Assembly: GCA_964510065.1 (NCBI GenBank) | Contig: CAZEAC010000005.1 | Location: forward strand, 1 to 64,000 | DNA length: 64,000 nt | Source: CAZEAC01 sp964510065 | GTDB taxonomy: Bacteria > Bdellovibrionota_C > UBA2361 > CAIXSY01 | Direction of reading: 5' to 3' | Part shown: positions 35,087 through 44,071 of the stretch, piece after piece | Numbering within the stretch: position 1 is the first letter of the stretch | How the letters are laid out: each line of letters opens with the position of its first letter | The notes under the pieces: model-generated | The model's database searches: none | What the model saw: only the letters and a program-made list of their open reading frames with translations | Told to the model about the DNA's origin: nothing | Position numbers and translations under genes: made by a program

Positions 35087-36220
35087 CTACGTGTCTGCGA
35101 GTTTTGAATCATCCTGGTTGAGAGGCGCGACTGAGTTGTTGACGATGACTTCCGCGCCGGGGCGAATCTTAAAAGTTCCGGATGTAATAACTTCTTCGCC
35201 GCTCTTTATCCCTTCGAGGATTGCAATTTGAGTCCCGCGACGCGGGCCTATTTTTACTACCTGTTGCCGTGCCGTGGCGCTTTCTTGGCCGGCCTCGCCC
35301 TTCTTTCTATCGATGATGTATACCGTATTACCGTAGGGAGCATAGTTTATGCTTGAGCTGGGGATGCTAATATAGCGATCCTCTCTCGGGAGAATAACCG
35401 TGACTTCTGCGAACATTCCGGGGCGAAGCCTTGTCCCGGGATTGGGAAGGATTGCCTGGAGATCGATATTTCTTGTAGTTGAATCGACCTGCGGGTTAAT
35501 CGAAGAAATACTGCCTTTGAATTTTTCATTGGGAAACGAGTCAATTTCAATCTCAATCGAGTTTCCCGCGGAAACCGCTCCAATTGATTGCTGTGGAAGG
35601 CTAAAGTTGACATACAGCGGGTCCATCTCGAAAATCGGCACAAGCGGAGTGCCTGCGGTGAGATACTGTCCAACATTCGCCCTTCGAATTCCGGTGGTGC
35701 CGGAAAACGGTGCGATGATTCGCATATGCGCAATCGTATTGGTAAGCGCGTCAACCGCAGCGCGCGCTTCACGTTCCTTTGCAATTGCGCTATCGAGATC
35801 CGATTGCGAGACCGCATTCGATTGCCGTAAAGACTTTGAACGAGCCAGTGTTCGCTCAACGTCTTCGAGCAGTGCCTGTGCCCCACGAAGTTCCGCCTCT
35901 TCAACAGACGAATCGAGCTCAATCAGTACCGCACCTTTCTCAACAAAGCTTCCCGATTCGAAGTTGACTGCCTTTACTGTCCCGTCACGCTCTGCACTTA
36001 AGACCGCACCCTTTGTCGCGGCAAGCGAACCCACCGCGAAAAAAGTCTGCGGCCAGGCTTCTTCTTTCGCAATTACCGAAGTTACTGCTTCTGGAGGCAT
36101 TTTTCTGTTTTGATTCTGCGCGATGGCGCTCGAGATCTGAAAGTATTTAATAAGACCAAGGAGTGCGATGAACGCTAGCGTCCCGGCGCCCGCATACAGA
36201 ATTTGTTTTTTTGCTGTCAT
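35087..36220 (-). CDS. RND efflux periplasmic adaptor (membrane fusion protein)
   Basis: A 377-residue adaptor that links the RND permease to an outer membrane channel. An N-terminal hydrophobic anchor (ILYAGAGTLAFIALLGLIKY) is followed by a lipoyl half-motif (GTVKAVNFESGSFVEKGAVL), a helical hairpin (residues about 110-160), the second lipoyl half (MRIIAPFSGTTGIRRANVGQ) and beta-barrel domains with LRPGMFAEV. This order is typical of MexE/AcrA-like proteins. The gene sits between the TetR-type regulator (21 bp) and the permease (14 bp). Confidence 0.93.
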   Translation of the reverse strand: MTAKKQILYAGAGTLAFIALLGLIKYFQISSAIAQNQNRKMPPEAVTSVIAKEEAWPQTFFAVGSLAATKGAVLSAERDGTVKAVNFESGSFVEKGAVLIELDSSVEEAELRGAQALLEDVERTLARSKSLRQSNAVSQSDLDSAIAKEREARAAVDALTNTIAHMRIIAPFSGTTGIRRANVGQYLTAGTPLVPIFEMDPLYVNFSLPQQSIGAVSAGNSIEIEIDSFPNEKFKGSISSINPQVDSTTRNIDLQAILPNPGTRLRPGMFAEVTVILPREDRYISIPSSSINYAPYGNTVYIIDRKKGEAGQESATARQQVVKIGPRRGTQIAILEGIKSGEEVITSGTFKIRPGAEVIVNNSVAPLNQDDSKLADT

Positions 36221-36241
36221 TGCTTCAACTCCTTAACAGTT

Positions 36242-36958
36242 CTATGCATTTCGAAACTTTTCTTTGCGAACTTGCAGCGCACCTTCAAGCGCGGCCGCAA
36301 TTGTTTTTTCGTCGCATCGTAGTGCGCGAAGAGTAAACTGAACGATGTGGGATGCGGTTTCCTCAAAGTAGGGCGAGAGTGCAACGTCATAACCGCGCAA
36401 CCTTTCAGCGAACGGTCGATGCGTTAGAAAAAATGCGCACTGTCCGATGACACTTTGGGCGGCCATACCGAGCTCTCGTTCGTGAAGGGACGGCGAAATC
36501 GCGCGTACTATTGAGAGAAGTATGTTATCAACCGGCTGTATGAAGTCGTGCACGAATGAGGACACCAGCGCTTCACGAAGTTCAGCATCATTCGAAGTGT
36601 CGGAGAGTACTTCGCGAAACATCATACGACAGGGTTGCGGGCCCTCGCAGCGAAGGAGAAACTCGAGAAAGGCGAAGATGAAGTCGGCAAGCCGAAGAGA
36701 CGGAGCGCGATCGGTAGAGACTCCACGTTCGATAACTGCGCGAAAATCAGTGTAGTCGCTTTCCTTCATCAATGAGTAAATTGTTTCCACAAAAAGCTTT
36801 GCTTTTGATCCGAAATGGTACTGAATCGCGCCGAGGTTTACTCCGGCGCTTTCAGCGAGTTCGCGAGTACTGACTGCTTGGTAGCCCTTTTCGGTGAAAA
36901 GCCTGCGTCCTGCCTCGAGTAGCGAATCGCGAGAGTTCTTTTGTTCTGCAGAGTTCAT
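36242..36958 (-). CDS. TetR/AcrR family transcriptional regulator of the RND pump
   Basis: A 238-residue regulator. Its N-terminal helix-turn-helix reads LLEAGRRLFTEKGYQAVSTR then ELAESAGVNLGAIQYHFGSK, a typical TetR DNA-binding domain, with a ligand-binding helical domain after it (the NLGAIQYHFGSK form and C-terminal length suit the CerR/DUF1956 type). It is the first gene of the pump operon. Two palindromes, TTAAGTCA-type, lie 17 and 61 bp upstream of its start codon and are probably its own operators, so autoregulation of the whole operon is likely. Confidence 0.92.
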   Translation of the reverse strand: MNSAEQKNSRDSLLEAGRRLFTEKGYQAVSTRELAESAGVNLGAIQYHFGSKAKLFVETIYSLMKESDYTDFRAVIERGVSTDRAPSLRLADFIFAFLEFLLRCEGPQPCRMMFREVLSDTSNDAELREALVSSFVHDFIQPVDNILLSIVRAISPSLHERELGMAAQSVIGQCAFFLTHRPFAERLRGYDVALSPYFEETASHIVQFTLRALRCDEKTIAAALEGALQVRKEKFRNA

Positions 36959-36974
36959 GTGAGGGGCCTACTGT

Positions 36975-36992
36975 TTAAGTCAATCGACTGAG
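36975..36992. promoter_or_regulatory. Putative TetR-regulator operator, proximal
   Basis: TTAAGTCAATCGACTGAG is an imperfect palindrome built on TTAAGTCA/TGACTTAA half sites, 17 bp before the regulator start codon. It shares its left half exactly with the distal site. Confidence 0.55.
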
Positions 36993-37018
36993 TAACTAAG
37001 ATTAGATCGGGTTTTGTG

Positions 37019-37036
37019 TTAAGTCAAATGACTTAA
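37019..37036. promoter_or_regulatory. Putative TetR-regulator operator, distal
   Basis: TTAAGTCAAATGACTTAA is a perfect 8-bp inverted repeat around a 2-base centre. Its centre lies 44 bp from the centre of the proximal site, about four helical turns, so two dimers could sit on the same DNA face. Confidence 0.6.
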
Positions 37037-37149
37037 TCTATATATCTACCTGATAATGCTACATAAAAAGAATGAAGCTCATGAGATTTTTCGGGAAGCT
37101 CCGATTCGCTCTTCCGAAGCGAGCTACAAAATTTGGTAGCCTTCGGATC

Positions 37150-37470
37150 TTAACGCAGTGTCCTACTTTTCGCTTTCAACTCCGGATCCGGCTCACCAGC
37201 AGCCTCGCGCAGGATTTTCAATTCATCCGCTGGAACTAGCTTCTCTACAGCGTTTCGAAGCTGCATGAGTCGGCCTTCCTGCAGCTGCAATTCGGGTAGT
37301 ACCTCCTTATGATACACCGCGAGGTAGCTCCAAACGGCTCCGGCGCTTGAGCAACTAAGACTGAGTAGTGTATCCGTCTGCGCCGACGAGAGTCCGCATG
37401 CACGCATGTCTTCTTTAAAGTCGGTAACCTGTTGATTGCGTAAACGCTGCGATTGAATCTGATCCATCAC
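37150..37470 (-). CDS. Small helical protein, third gene of an unrecognised operon
   Basis: A 106-residue protein not assigned to a family. It is predicted helical, with MMDQIQSQRLRNQQVTDFKE at the start, two cysteines (ACGLSS, SLSCSS) and a charged C-terminal half (ELKILREAAGEPDPELKAKS). There is no signal peptide. It begins 32 bp after the 280-residue gene, which itself overlaps the 1054-residue gene by 4 bp, so the three appear to be one transcript. Its role presumably depends on the two larger partners. Confidence 0.5.
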   Translation of the reverse strand: MMDQIQSQRLRNQQVTDFKEDMRACGLSSAQTDTLLSLSCSSAGAVWSYLAVYHKEVLPELQLQEGRLMQLRNAVEKLVPADELKILREAAGEPDPELKAKSRTLR

Positions 37471-37502
37471 ACCTCAGGGCTGCAATTTAAATGTCGATTC
37501 AT

Positions 37503-38345
37503 TCATCCCTCGACAAGCAAAGCGCGCGCGCGCGCAAATGCCCTACGTTCATCTGCGGAAAGTATAAATCCCAAATGGAGGCCATGCCTCTGCAAAGCAC
37601 TCTCCACCTGCGCGATCTCATGGCTTTCGACAACGATTCCCGCCTTTTGAGCTGCATTAAGAATTTGCTCGCGATTTTGCTGTGTTAGATCGCCAATAAA
37701 TTGAAGTCCGAGTTTCTGCCAATTTCCTCGTAATTGATTAGGACTAGCGATCCCAAGCATGTGAAGTGGTGTCGTAAGGAGCGCTAGGTCTAACTTCGCC
37801 GCCGGTGTTTTATCTGGCTCTGGAAGTATTACAGGAGTCTTAGCAAGCGGGCCGCGGCAAATACGCATCGCCAATCTGCCGACTGCGAGCCATTCAGCTG
37901 CCGATTTTTCTGAGGTATTTATTGAAGTCGAGCGTTCACGTGCGTAGTTGAGTACATGTAGCGCATAGGCGCGAATTTCTGCCCGGCGTCCTTCGTTGGC
38001 TGCGAGCTCTCTTGGTGAGAGCCTCGAATAGTGCGTAAGCGCGGTCTCGACAAGGAGTCTTGTGGTCGCCACTCGAGGTCCGGCATATGCGGCGGCAATC
38101 ACAAGCGAGTTCGCCGCTTGTAGCATCACTTTTGGGCTCTCGATGATTCTTTCTTTGCAGGCAGTCTGAAGCGCCGCGGCGCGATTTTTAGCGCCTTCGT
38201 CTTTAAGTGGGCCCGAAAAAAGAAAGCCAATAAACTGCATCTCCGATTGCGGCGTGCCCCGCACGAAGGGGTGCATGCCAATTCCATTTCGACCAAGCTT
38301 TGGAGGAAAGGAGTTTTCTTCCTTTGTTGCCGTTACTGTTGTCAT
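37503..38345 (-). CDS. Protein with an RNA polymerase alpha-CTD-like C-terminal domain
   Basis: A 280-residue protein with no signal peptide. Residues 1-180 are helical and unrecognised. Residues about 190-262 read like the alpha C-terminal domain of RNA polymerase: LTTPLHMLGI, QKLGLQFIGDLTQQNREQIL, IAQVESAL, then RHGLHLGFIL, compared with the family pattern 'IGDLIQ...ELL...G..SL.EI...L...GL.LG'. That helix-hairpin-helix fold binds DNA and other proteins. The start codon overlaps the stop of the upstream 1054-residue gene (ATGA), implying coupled translation. The match is by eye and should be treated as probable, not proven. Confidence 0.5.
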   Translation of the reverse strand: MTTVTATKEENSFPPKLGRNGIGMHPFVRGTPQSEMQFIGFLFSGPLKDEGAKNRAAALQTACKERIIESPKVMLQAANSLVIAAAYAGPRVATTRLLVETALTHYSRLSPRELAANEGRRAEIRAYALHVLNYARERSTSINTSEKSAAEWLAVGRLAMRICRGPLAKTPVILPEPDKTPAAKLDLALLTTPLHMLGIASPNQLRGNWQKLGLQFIGDLTQQNREQILNAAQKAGIVVESHEIAQVESALQRHGLHLGFILSADERRAFARARALLVEG

Positions 38346-41300
38346 GACTGATTCTCCTTCTCATTTTTCTTTCGAATATACAACTCTTGAAGCAAAACTC
38401 TCACTGCCGGGAGCACTTCGCCAAACTGGTCGATTATGCTCTGTCCAAAGAGCATATCAACGGTTTCATGTGGATCGCCGATGCAGGCCTGATTTTTGAT
38501 TCCTACCAAATATGGCTGAAGTTTTCCCGCAGTACTGTCCCACACCGGCGAAAGGACGATATCCAGAGTGCACGCCTCGCCGAGTTTCTGCCGAAACTTT
38601 TGACCCAAATTAAACGCGACTCGGCGTAGGTCTTGTACGTATGACTGAAGTGCCTGCTCCCGCGAGCTCTGAGACGACATAGGCAGGCGTGAGGCAAGAA
38701 TCTGGCGAAGTGCGTGAAGCGGATCAATCGATTCGGTATTCGTAGTTAAATCAAAGGTTTCCGGATCTCGGGCGATTAATGCGTCCAGTGAGACTTCGCA
38801 GGATTGCCGCGCTTCTCCAGTCACGCGCGCGAGAATCTCGACTTTTCTTCCAGCAATTCTCTCCGCAGATATCTCCTCTTCGATTACCAAAGAGTGCATC
38901 GAATGAAGCGAGTTCATCAAGATGGCCCACGGCCCGTCACTATAGACCTGCTTTAATCGAACGAGCCGTTGATAAAGCTTTTTAAGCGGTTCGCTGCGCT
39001 CGGGGTCATTCGCGGATTGCGCGATATCCCTTTCAATCCTAGGGAGGCTTCTAAAGGCGTTCTTTGCGAGATCCGACACCTGCTCTGCAATCGTGCAATA
39101 GCCGCGCGAGCTGCCCGATATTGTAACGCTCCCTGAGCTATCGCGGCCTTTCCGAAGAATAAGCGACCCACGCTGCGAGAAGCCATCCTTGAGAATGAGT
39201 GTTCCGGGATAGTCGAGAATCGAGCGTGAGAGATCCCTTACAAAATTGTGATCGTACTGAAATGCCACCCGCGCATCGTGACGAGCAACCGATATCTTCG
39301 ACACTTCGTAATCACTATTATGCAGCAGCTTAAAAAAAGCACGAAGTCGCTTTCGAGAGTTGCCGATGTGTGCACTTTTCTCCCACGCGGCGATGGCGTC
39401 AGAGTTATTTGTGTTAAGACGGAAGTCGCCGTCGTGCCAAAATATCGCAATGAGCTCGGCGCCAAACTCAAATTGGATCACGGTAGTAGTCTTTGCGGCT
39501 TCAAAGCATGCGCTGAGCACCGGGCCGAAATCGATATTTGAAATACGGTGAAGGTGAGGAGTACATAGCTTCATACCTTCAATTGCAACGTAACGAGGCT
39601 GGAAAAGTCCCGCAACGCCGTCGGCAAGCTGGCGTATCTGGCCTTTGTCCCAGGCACGGTTTTTTGCACGTTTGATTTGTATATCGATCATCTCGAGATG
39701 TGCCTTTTCAATCCCAAGACCGGCTCTTATATGAAGGTACTCGTCCTCCGGAATCGTAATCTGGCCGGGCGAAGAACACTTTTCAAAGCCAAATGCGGCG
39801 AAGAGGCGGCTTTTGCCGGTAGGTTCCTTCAATTCAAGCCCCAAGAGGTCTGCTTCGGCTTTTATCAGTTCGGTGACATCAATGGTGCTGCCATGCAAGT
39901 GACGTATCGGCTCTTGAAACGATCGCCAATGATTGCTGGAGAACGGCGAGCTCTTATGCGACGGAAAGAAATGACGCAGCTCGTCAACTAAAGAGGCGCT
40001 TTCGGGCATGCTTTGCCATAACGCCTTAATCCCATAGTTGCGTCCGTTCCATTCAATAAAGTAGAGATCAATTTCATTTTTCTGGAGGTTCCAGCTCGGG
40101 CAGAGATCAATCGCGAAGTCTTCCGGACACGTCCCCGCGAACTGCCTAAAAAATTCATTGGCAAGTGTAGTGCCAGTTGCGTGGAGCCGCGAGTGAAAAC
40201 TGCTGGCGCGTCGCGAATATTCTTCTTGTGAAAGGCCAGGGAGTCTTTGACGATAGATTTTTTCGGCGACATCGATACATTTTTCGCCCCAGCCGCCGTG
40301 ACTTATATTCGCGGTTACCTTGTTACTGGATACTTTGGCATAGCTTGCGACTACCTCGAAGCCGTCATCGGCCTTCGTGCGCATGCAAACAAGACGAAAT
40401 TCTGCTCGATTGCCATTGATCGGTTCGAAGGGAATTAGCGACTCAACCATTGGAATATGCATTTTTGAAAGTGCGTGGCTTACTATCTGGTGAGTGTTTG
40501 GTGAGCCGGTATTGTTTGCGGTGGCGACAAGTTCGGAAACGAGCTGCTTGTACTCGGGCGAATCGCTTTCGATGTGAACAGTGCCATCGGGCAGTTCGCT
40601 TTTCTTGAGTACCATAAAACCGCCACCGCCCAGTGCGTCTTTTATATAAAGAGTTCCTGGGACACTTAGAATTCTAGCGGCAACTTCTTCGCAGGTTTTC
40701 AGGTGCGCAGCCTTTAAACTATCCTGGTTATTGCATGCTTCAAACTGCACCAAAGAATAAGGACTATGTTCGACAAGCCTGAAAAAAGAGCTCAGCCGGT
40801 TAACATCGGAGTGAGCAGCAGAATTGCCCTGGCTTTGTTCCCAAAGTGCTTGAAGGAGTGCATGCGCGCTCTTGAAGTGGAGTCCGCCATTGCCCTTTTC
40901 AATTCGAAATCCCGAGATAGTATTTTCGAACACGAGCGCGTGGCCTGCCTGAATTTCCCGAACAAGTGAGGCGCAATCAAGCGCCGAAAATCGAATTGCA
41001 CGAAAGGTTGTTTGATATAATGGGTACTCGAAAAGCTCGGGAAAGCCGAAATAGCGAGGTTGTCCCAGACCATCCAGTCTCGAAACGGTTTCGCGCTGAA
41101 GCAGCTTGTCAAGCTGCTCGAATTTCTCGGCGTCATTTTGTGTTTGACGTTGAAGAGACTTATATCGAGGGCTTCCAATGGCTGGGCAAGATACTGTCCA
41201 TTCGCCAAATGCGTGTTTGCGCTCGGTGCGAAGTTCAAGTTTAATTAGAGTTTCAGCGCGCTTTCCCTTTCCATGCACCGCGCGCACCACGTGCGGTTTT

Positions 41301-41476
41301 TTTCGGTGGAGATCTGAAATCGGAAATTGCCTCGCCGAAACCGCAGAGCGCGATGAGGGCGTTTCGAGCCGAAGTCCACGAAAAGGAGATCTGCCCGTGC
41401 CCACTACATCTGGGGCGGCTAATTGCTGCATGTTTGGTAACTTTGTAATCGAAGTGTCAATCGAGCTGAGGAGCAT
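38342..41476 (-). CDS. Large protein with two ATP-grasp-like modules
   Basis: About 1044 residues from ATG 41476; TTG 41506 would add 10, and the numbers here count from TTG. The protein looks internally duplicated. Module 1 has GTLYIKDALGGGGFMVLKK (284-302), an AEFRLVCM strand near 368, and IDLCPSW...YFIEWNGRNYG (466-492), the last resembling the ATP-grasp magnesium motif E-x-N-x-R. Module 2 repeats the order with GTLILKDGFSQRGSLILRK (768-786), KVEILARV near 888 and LDIVLSPVWD followed by VGIKNQA, where the acidic residue is missing. Blocks before each module also correspond (AGHALVFENTISGFRI with GAELIAIFWHDGDFRL). It is the first gene of the three-gene operon. The substrate is unknown. Confidence 0.55.
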   Translation of the reverse strand: MLLSSIDTSITKLPNMQQLAAPDVVGTGRSPFRGLRLETPSSRSAVSARQFPISDLHRKKPHVVRAVHGKGKRAETLIKLELRTERKHAFGEWTVSCPAIGSPRYKSLQRQTQNDAEKFEQLDKLLQRETVSRLDGLGQPRYFGFPELFEYPLYQTTFRAIRFSALDCASLVREIQAGHALVFENTISGFRIEKGNGGLHFKSAHALLQALWEQSQGNSAAHSDVNRLSSFFRLVEHSPYSLVQFEACNNQDSLKAAHLKTCEEVAARILSVPGTLYIKDALGGGGFMVLKKSELPDGTVHIESDSPEYKQLVSELVATANNTGSPNTHQIVSHALSKMHIPMVESLIPFEPINGNRAEFRLVCMRTKADDGFEVVASYAKVSSNKVTANISHGGWGEKCIDVAEKIYRQRLPGLSQEEYSRRASSFHSRLHATGTTLANEFFRQFAGTCPEDFAIDLCPSWNLQKNEIDLYFIEWNGRNYGIKALWQSMPESASLVDELRHFFPSHKSSPFSSNHWRSFQEPIRHLHGSTIDVTELIKAEADLLGLELKEPTGKSRLFAAFGFEKCSSPGQITIPEDEYLHIRAGLGIEKAHLEMIDIQIKRAKNRAWDKGQIRQLADGVAGLFQPRYVAIEGMKLCTPHLHRISNIDFGPVLSACFEAAKTTTVIQFEFGAELIAIFWHDGDFRLNTNNSDAIAAWEKSAHIGNSRKRLRAFFKLLHNSDYEVSKISVARHDARVAFQYDHNFVRDLSRSILDYPGTLILKDGFSQRGSLILRKGRDSSGSVTISGSSRGYCTIAEQVSDLAKNAFRSLPRIERDIAQSANDPERSEPLKKLYQRLVRLKQVYSDGPWAILMNSLHSMHSLVIEEEISAERIAGRKVEILARVTGEARQSCEVSLDALIARDPETFDLTTNTESIDPLHALRQILASRLPMSSQSSREQALQSYVQDLRRVAFNLGQKFRQKLGEACTLDIVLSPVWDSTAGKLQPYLVGIKNQACIGDPHETVDMLFGQSIIDQFGEVLPAVRVLLQELYIRKKNEKENQS

Positions 41477-41664
41477 AATTATGGAAGGAGTGGCGACCTT
41501 AGTCAAACTTGTGAACTACTTAAATTTCTTAGATGTTTTTAGTATTAGTTGCCAGGTAATCCCCGCAAAAGCGCTGCTTCCGAAAATAATGCACGGCTTC
41601 GACTCTAAAGTATCGCGGTCTTTCTCTCGAAAGCATTGGGACAGCTATTTGCGAGGGAAATTCG

Positions 41665-42798
41665 ATGTTCAGCATGATTCAGCTATTACAGTTTATGAAG
41701 CAGCACGATGCGTCCGATATGTATCTGACCGTTGGGCGTGCGCCGAGTTTTAAGATCTCGGGGACGGTGCGAAATGCGAGCAAAGAGCTGCTCAATGTGG
41801 AGCAGCTGGAAGGGCTCGCCAACTCTGTGCTCGATCAGGCACAGCAAAAAGAGTTTGCCGAGAAACGCGAGCTCAATATGGCATTCTTTGACCCTCAGGT
41901 TGGTCGTTACCGCTTCAATTTCTATCGCCAGAAAAACTCTCTGGCCATGGTCGTTCGAAAGATCGAGACGGAGATTAAGACACTTGAAGATCTGAAGCTT
42001 CCTCCGATCTTAAAAGATATTTCGATGTCGAAACGTGGCCTTGTCCTGGTGGTTGGCGCAACCGGTTCGGGAAAGTCAACGACGCTTGCGGCGATGATTA
42101 ATCATCGCAATGTCAACGAGGCGGGACACATAATTACCATCGAAGACCCGGTTGAATTTGTGCACGAGCATAAAAGCTGCGTGATCTCACAGCGCGAAGT
42201 TGGCGTCGACACTGAGTCCTATAAAGCCGCGCTCAAGAACACATTACGTCAAGCGCCGACGGTGATTCTAATCGGGGAAATTCGCGATGAGGAAACCATG
42301 GAGCATGCAATTAACTTTGCCGAGACGGGGCATCTTTGTCTTGCCACGTTGCACTCAAATAATGCGAACCAGGCGCTCGAGCGTGTCCTTAATTTCTTTC
42401 CGCCGGAGCGGCAGCGCCAGATATATTTTCAGCTGAGCCTTAATCTTAAGGCAGTGGTAAGCCAGCGTCTTGTGAAATCGAAAGATGGAAAACGTGCGGC
42501 GGCAATCGAAGTGCTACTTGATACGGCGCGGGTAAAAGAGTTAATGAAACGAGGCGAGGCGGATCAGATAAAAGATGCTATGGCTCAGGGCACAACTGAA
42601 GGAATGCAGACTTTCGACCAGGCGCTCTGTAATCTTTACCGCGAAGGACGGATTTCGCTGCAAGAAGCTCTTGATAATGCAGATAGTGCAACTGACCTTA
42701 AGCTCAAGATTAAATTGGAAGGGGCTGGAGCTTCCAACGAAGTAGATCAGAGTTCACCGCAGTTTGCTCTCGATTCCACTGCGGTGCCCGCAGCGTAA
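41665..42798 (+). CDS. pilU: Type IV pilus retraction ATPase, PilU-like
   Basis: A 377-residue hexameric ATPase of the PilT/PilU family that powers pilus retraction and twitching. Walker A is VVGATGSGKSTTLAAMINH, the Asp box is IITIEDPVEFVHEHK, and Walker B is PTVILIGEIRDEETMEHAI with the His box TGHLCLATLHSNNANQ. The N-terminus MIQLLQFMKQHDASDMYLTV and the C-terminal length fit PilU better than PilT. The ribosome site GAGGG precedes the ATG. No pilT or other pilus gene is adjacent. A divergent promoter region separates it from the 37-41.5 kb operon. Confidence 0.9.
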   Translation: MFSMIQLLQFMKQHDASDMYLTVGRAPSFKISGTVRNASKELLNVEQLEGLANSVLDQAQQKEFAEKRELNMAFFDPQVGRYRFNFYRQKNSLAMVVRKIETEIKTLEDLKLPPILKDISMSKRGLVLVVGATGSGKSTTLAAMINHRNVNEAGHIITIEDPVEFVHEHKSCVISQREVGVDTESYKAALKNTLRQAPTVILIGEIRDEETMEHAINFAETGHLCLATLHSNNANQALERVLNFFPPERQRQIYFQLSLNLKAVVSQRLVKSKDGKRAAAIEVLLDTARVKELMKRGEADQIKDAMAQGTTEGMQTFDQALCNLYREGRISLQEALDNADSATDLKLKIKLEGAGASNEVDQSSPQFALDSTAVPAA

Positions 42799-42815
42799 TT
42801 TACCGGTAAGTACCC

Positions 42816-43433
42816 TCAGAACAAATCGACTAGATCGCCCTGGGCATGATGATAAACGGCGAGGCCAGCCTGTTCCGCGCCGCGAATGTTCTCGGCAGAA
42901 TCGTCGATAAAGAGGGTTTCAGAGGGAACTAACGAGCTTTTCTCTAGCACTTTCTTATACGCAGAGACGTCAGGTTTTCGGACGCCTTCAAGATAAGAAT
43001 AATGCGCTACCTCGAAGAGTGAGGAGAGGTCTCTGACGCCGAATTCCTTTTGCACGTAAGAATCAATTGCCTGATGGTGAATCTCATTGGTATTGCTAAA
43101 GAGCAGGACTCGGTAACGCTTTCTAAGGGCCGCAAGAAGCTGAATTCGCGCCGTGGGAATATTAAGGAGCAGCTCATTCCATGCAGCATCAAATCGATCG
43201 TCGCTCACGGCGAGCCCGAGAAGTTGCGAGACGGCTACTCTAAACTCAGCACTGCTAATTTCGCCCCTTTCGTACTGCTGAAAGATTGGATCTTGGCGTG
43301 CGCGACGCACCTTGTCGAGTGAGTCTGCACCCACGAGCCTTGCAAAGGCCTTGTCGGTGCGGCTCGAATCGATATTGAGAATCACACCGCCAAGGTCGAA
43401 GAGCAGACTTTTATATTTCGAAAGATCAATCAT
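42816..43433 (-). CDS. HAD superfamily hydrolase (subfamily IA)
   Basis: A 205-residue hydrolase. Motif I is LLFDLGGVILNIDSS, in the LGG form seen in YihX-like phosphatases, motif II is VLLFSNTNE, the lysine lies in GVRKPDVSAYKKVL, and motif IV is TLFIDDSAENIRGA. These fit a dehalogenase-like phosphatase; note that the second Asp of the usual DxD is Gly here. The start codon ATG at 43433 overlaps the yaeQ stop by one base (TAATG), with GAGG upstream, so the two are translationally coupled. The substrate is not known. Confidence 0.85.
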   Translation of the reverse strand: MIDLSKYKSLLFDLGGVILNIDSSRTDKAFARLVGADSLDKVRRARQDPIFQQYERGEISSAEFRVAVSQLLGLAVSDDRFDAAWNELLLNIPTARIQLLAALRKRYRVLLFSNTNEIHHQAIDSYVQKEFGVRDLSSLFEVAHYSYLEGVRKPDVSAYKKVLEKSSLVPSETLFIDDSAENIRGAEQAGLAVYHHAQGDLVDLF

Positions 43434-44023
43434 TACGTTACCTCGTCGGTCGCGAGACTTTGCTGATAGCGAGCCCACATGTCGAGCTTCTCGATTTTGC
43501 CCTCTATATTTGACCCATTAGCAAGCAGATAGATCTGCCCGTCGACAATGGTCATCTGCCAATTGGAACTTGATTGCATGGTCCCGCTCAGGTTTTCGAG
43601 AAATTCTGGTTCGAGCATAAGAAATTCTACGGGAGCAATCCAATTTGTCTTGCTTCCGCGTATGCCATGGCAGAAGGCTGAGATCTGTGCGTCATTATAG
43701 AAAAACACCCGATGTACCGCCGCATCATTTCTACGCAATGACCGTGAAAGCCTATCGGCATCGAGTTCTCCGACTTCGATGATAGTTTCGGGGGCGCCAA
43801 TCGCCGAATGCTTCCAAAGCGCAGGTTCTTTCGGTTCAAACAAACCCTTAGAGAACTCCAGTCCTTCTTCGTAAGAGTCGACGTAGGCGACGACGCGCGC
43901 CAGCATATATTCGGCGGGTTCGAGCGGGTGGCGCGGGATCTTGAAACGAAGGCGTGTCGAAAGGTTCCTATCGCTGTGGGTCAGGTCAACCGAGAAACTG
44001 TAGAAGCCCTGAACAAATGTCAT
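43433..44023 (-). CDS. yaeQ: YaeQ family protein
   Basis: A 196-residue protein of the YaeQ family, whose fold is related to the PD-(D/E)XK nucleases. Typical segments: TFVQGFYSFSVDLTHSDRNL, then HPLEPAEYMLARVVAYVDSY, EEGLEFSKGLFEPKEPALW and TIIEVGELDADRL. YaeQ was described as a suppressor of rfaH effects in E. coli, but its direct activity remains uncertain. The gene stands between sodB (48 bp upstream) and the HAD hydrolase (1-bp overlap) on the same strand. Confidence 0.9.
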   Translation of the reverse strand: MTFVQGFYSFSVDLTHSDRNLSTRLRFKIPRHPLEPAEYMLARVVAYVDSYEEGLEFSKGLFEPKEPALWKHSAIGAPETIIEVGELDADRLSRSLRRNDAAVHRVFFYNDAQISAFCHGIRGSKTNWIAPVEFLMLEPEFLENLSGTMQSSSNWQMTIVDGQIYLLANGSNIEGKIEKLDMWARYQQSLATDEVT

Positions 44024-44071
44024 GACACAACATTGAATACACTTAGTCAGGGCTTCAGGACTTATATGGAG

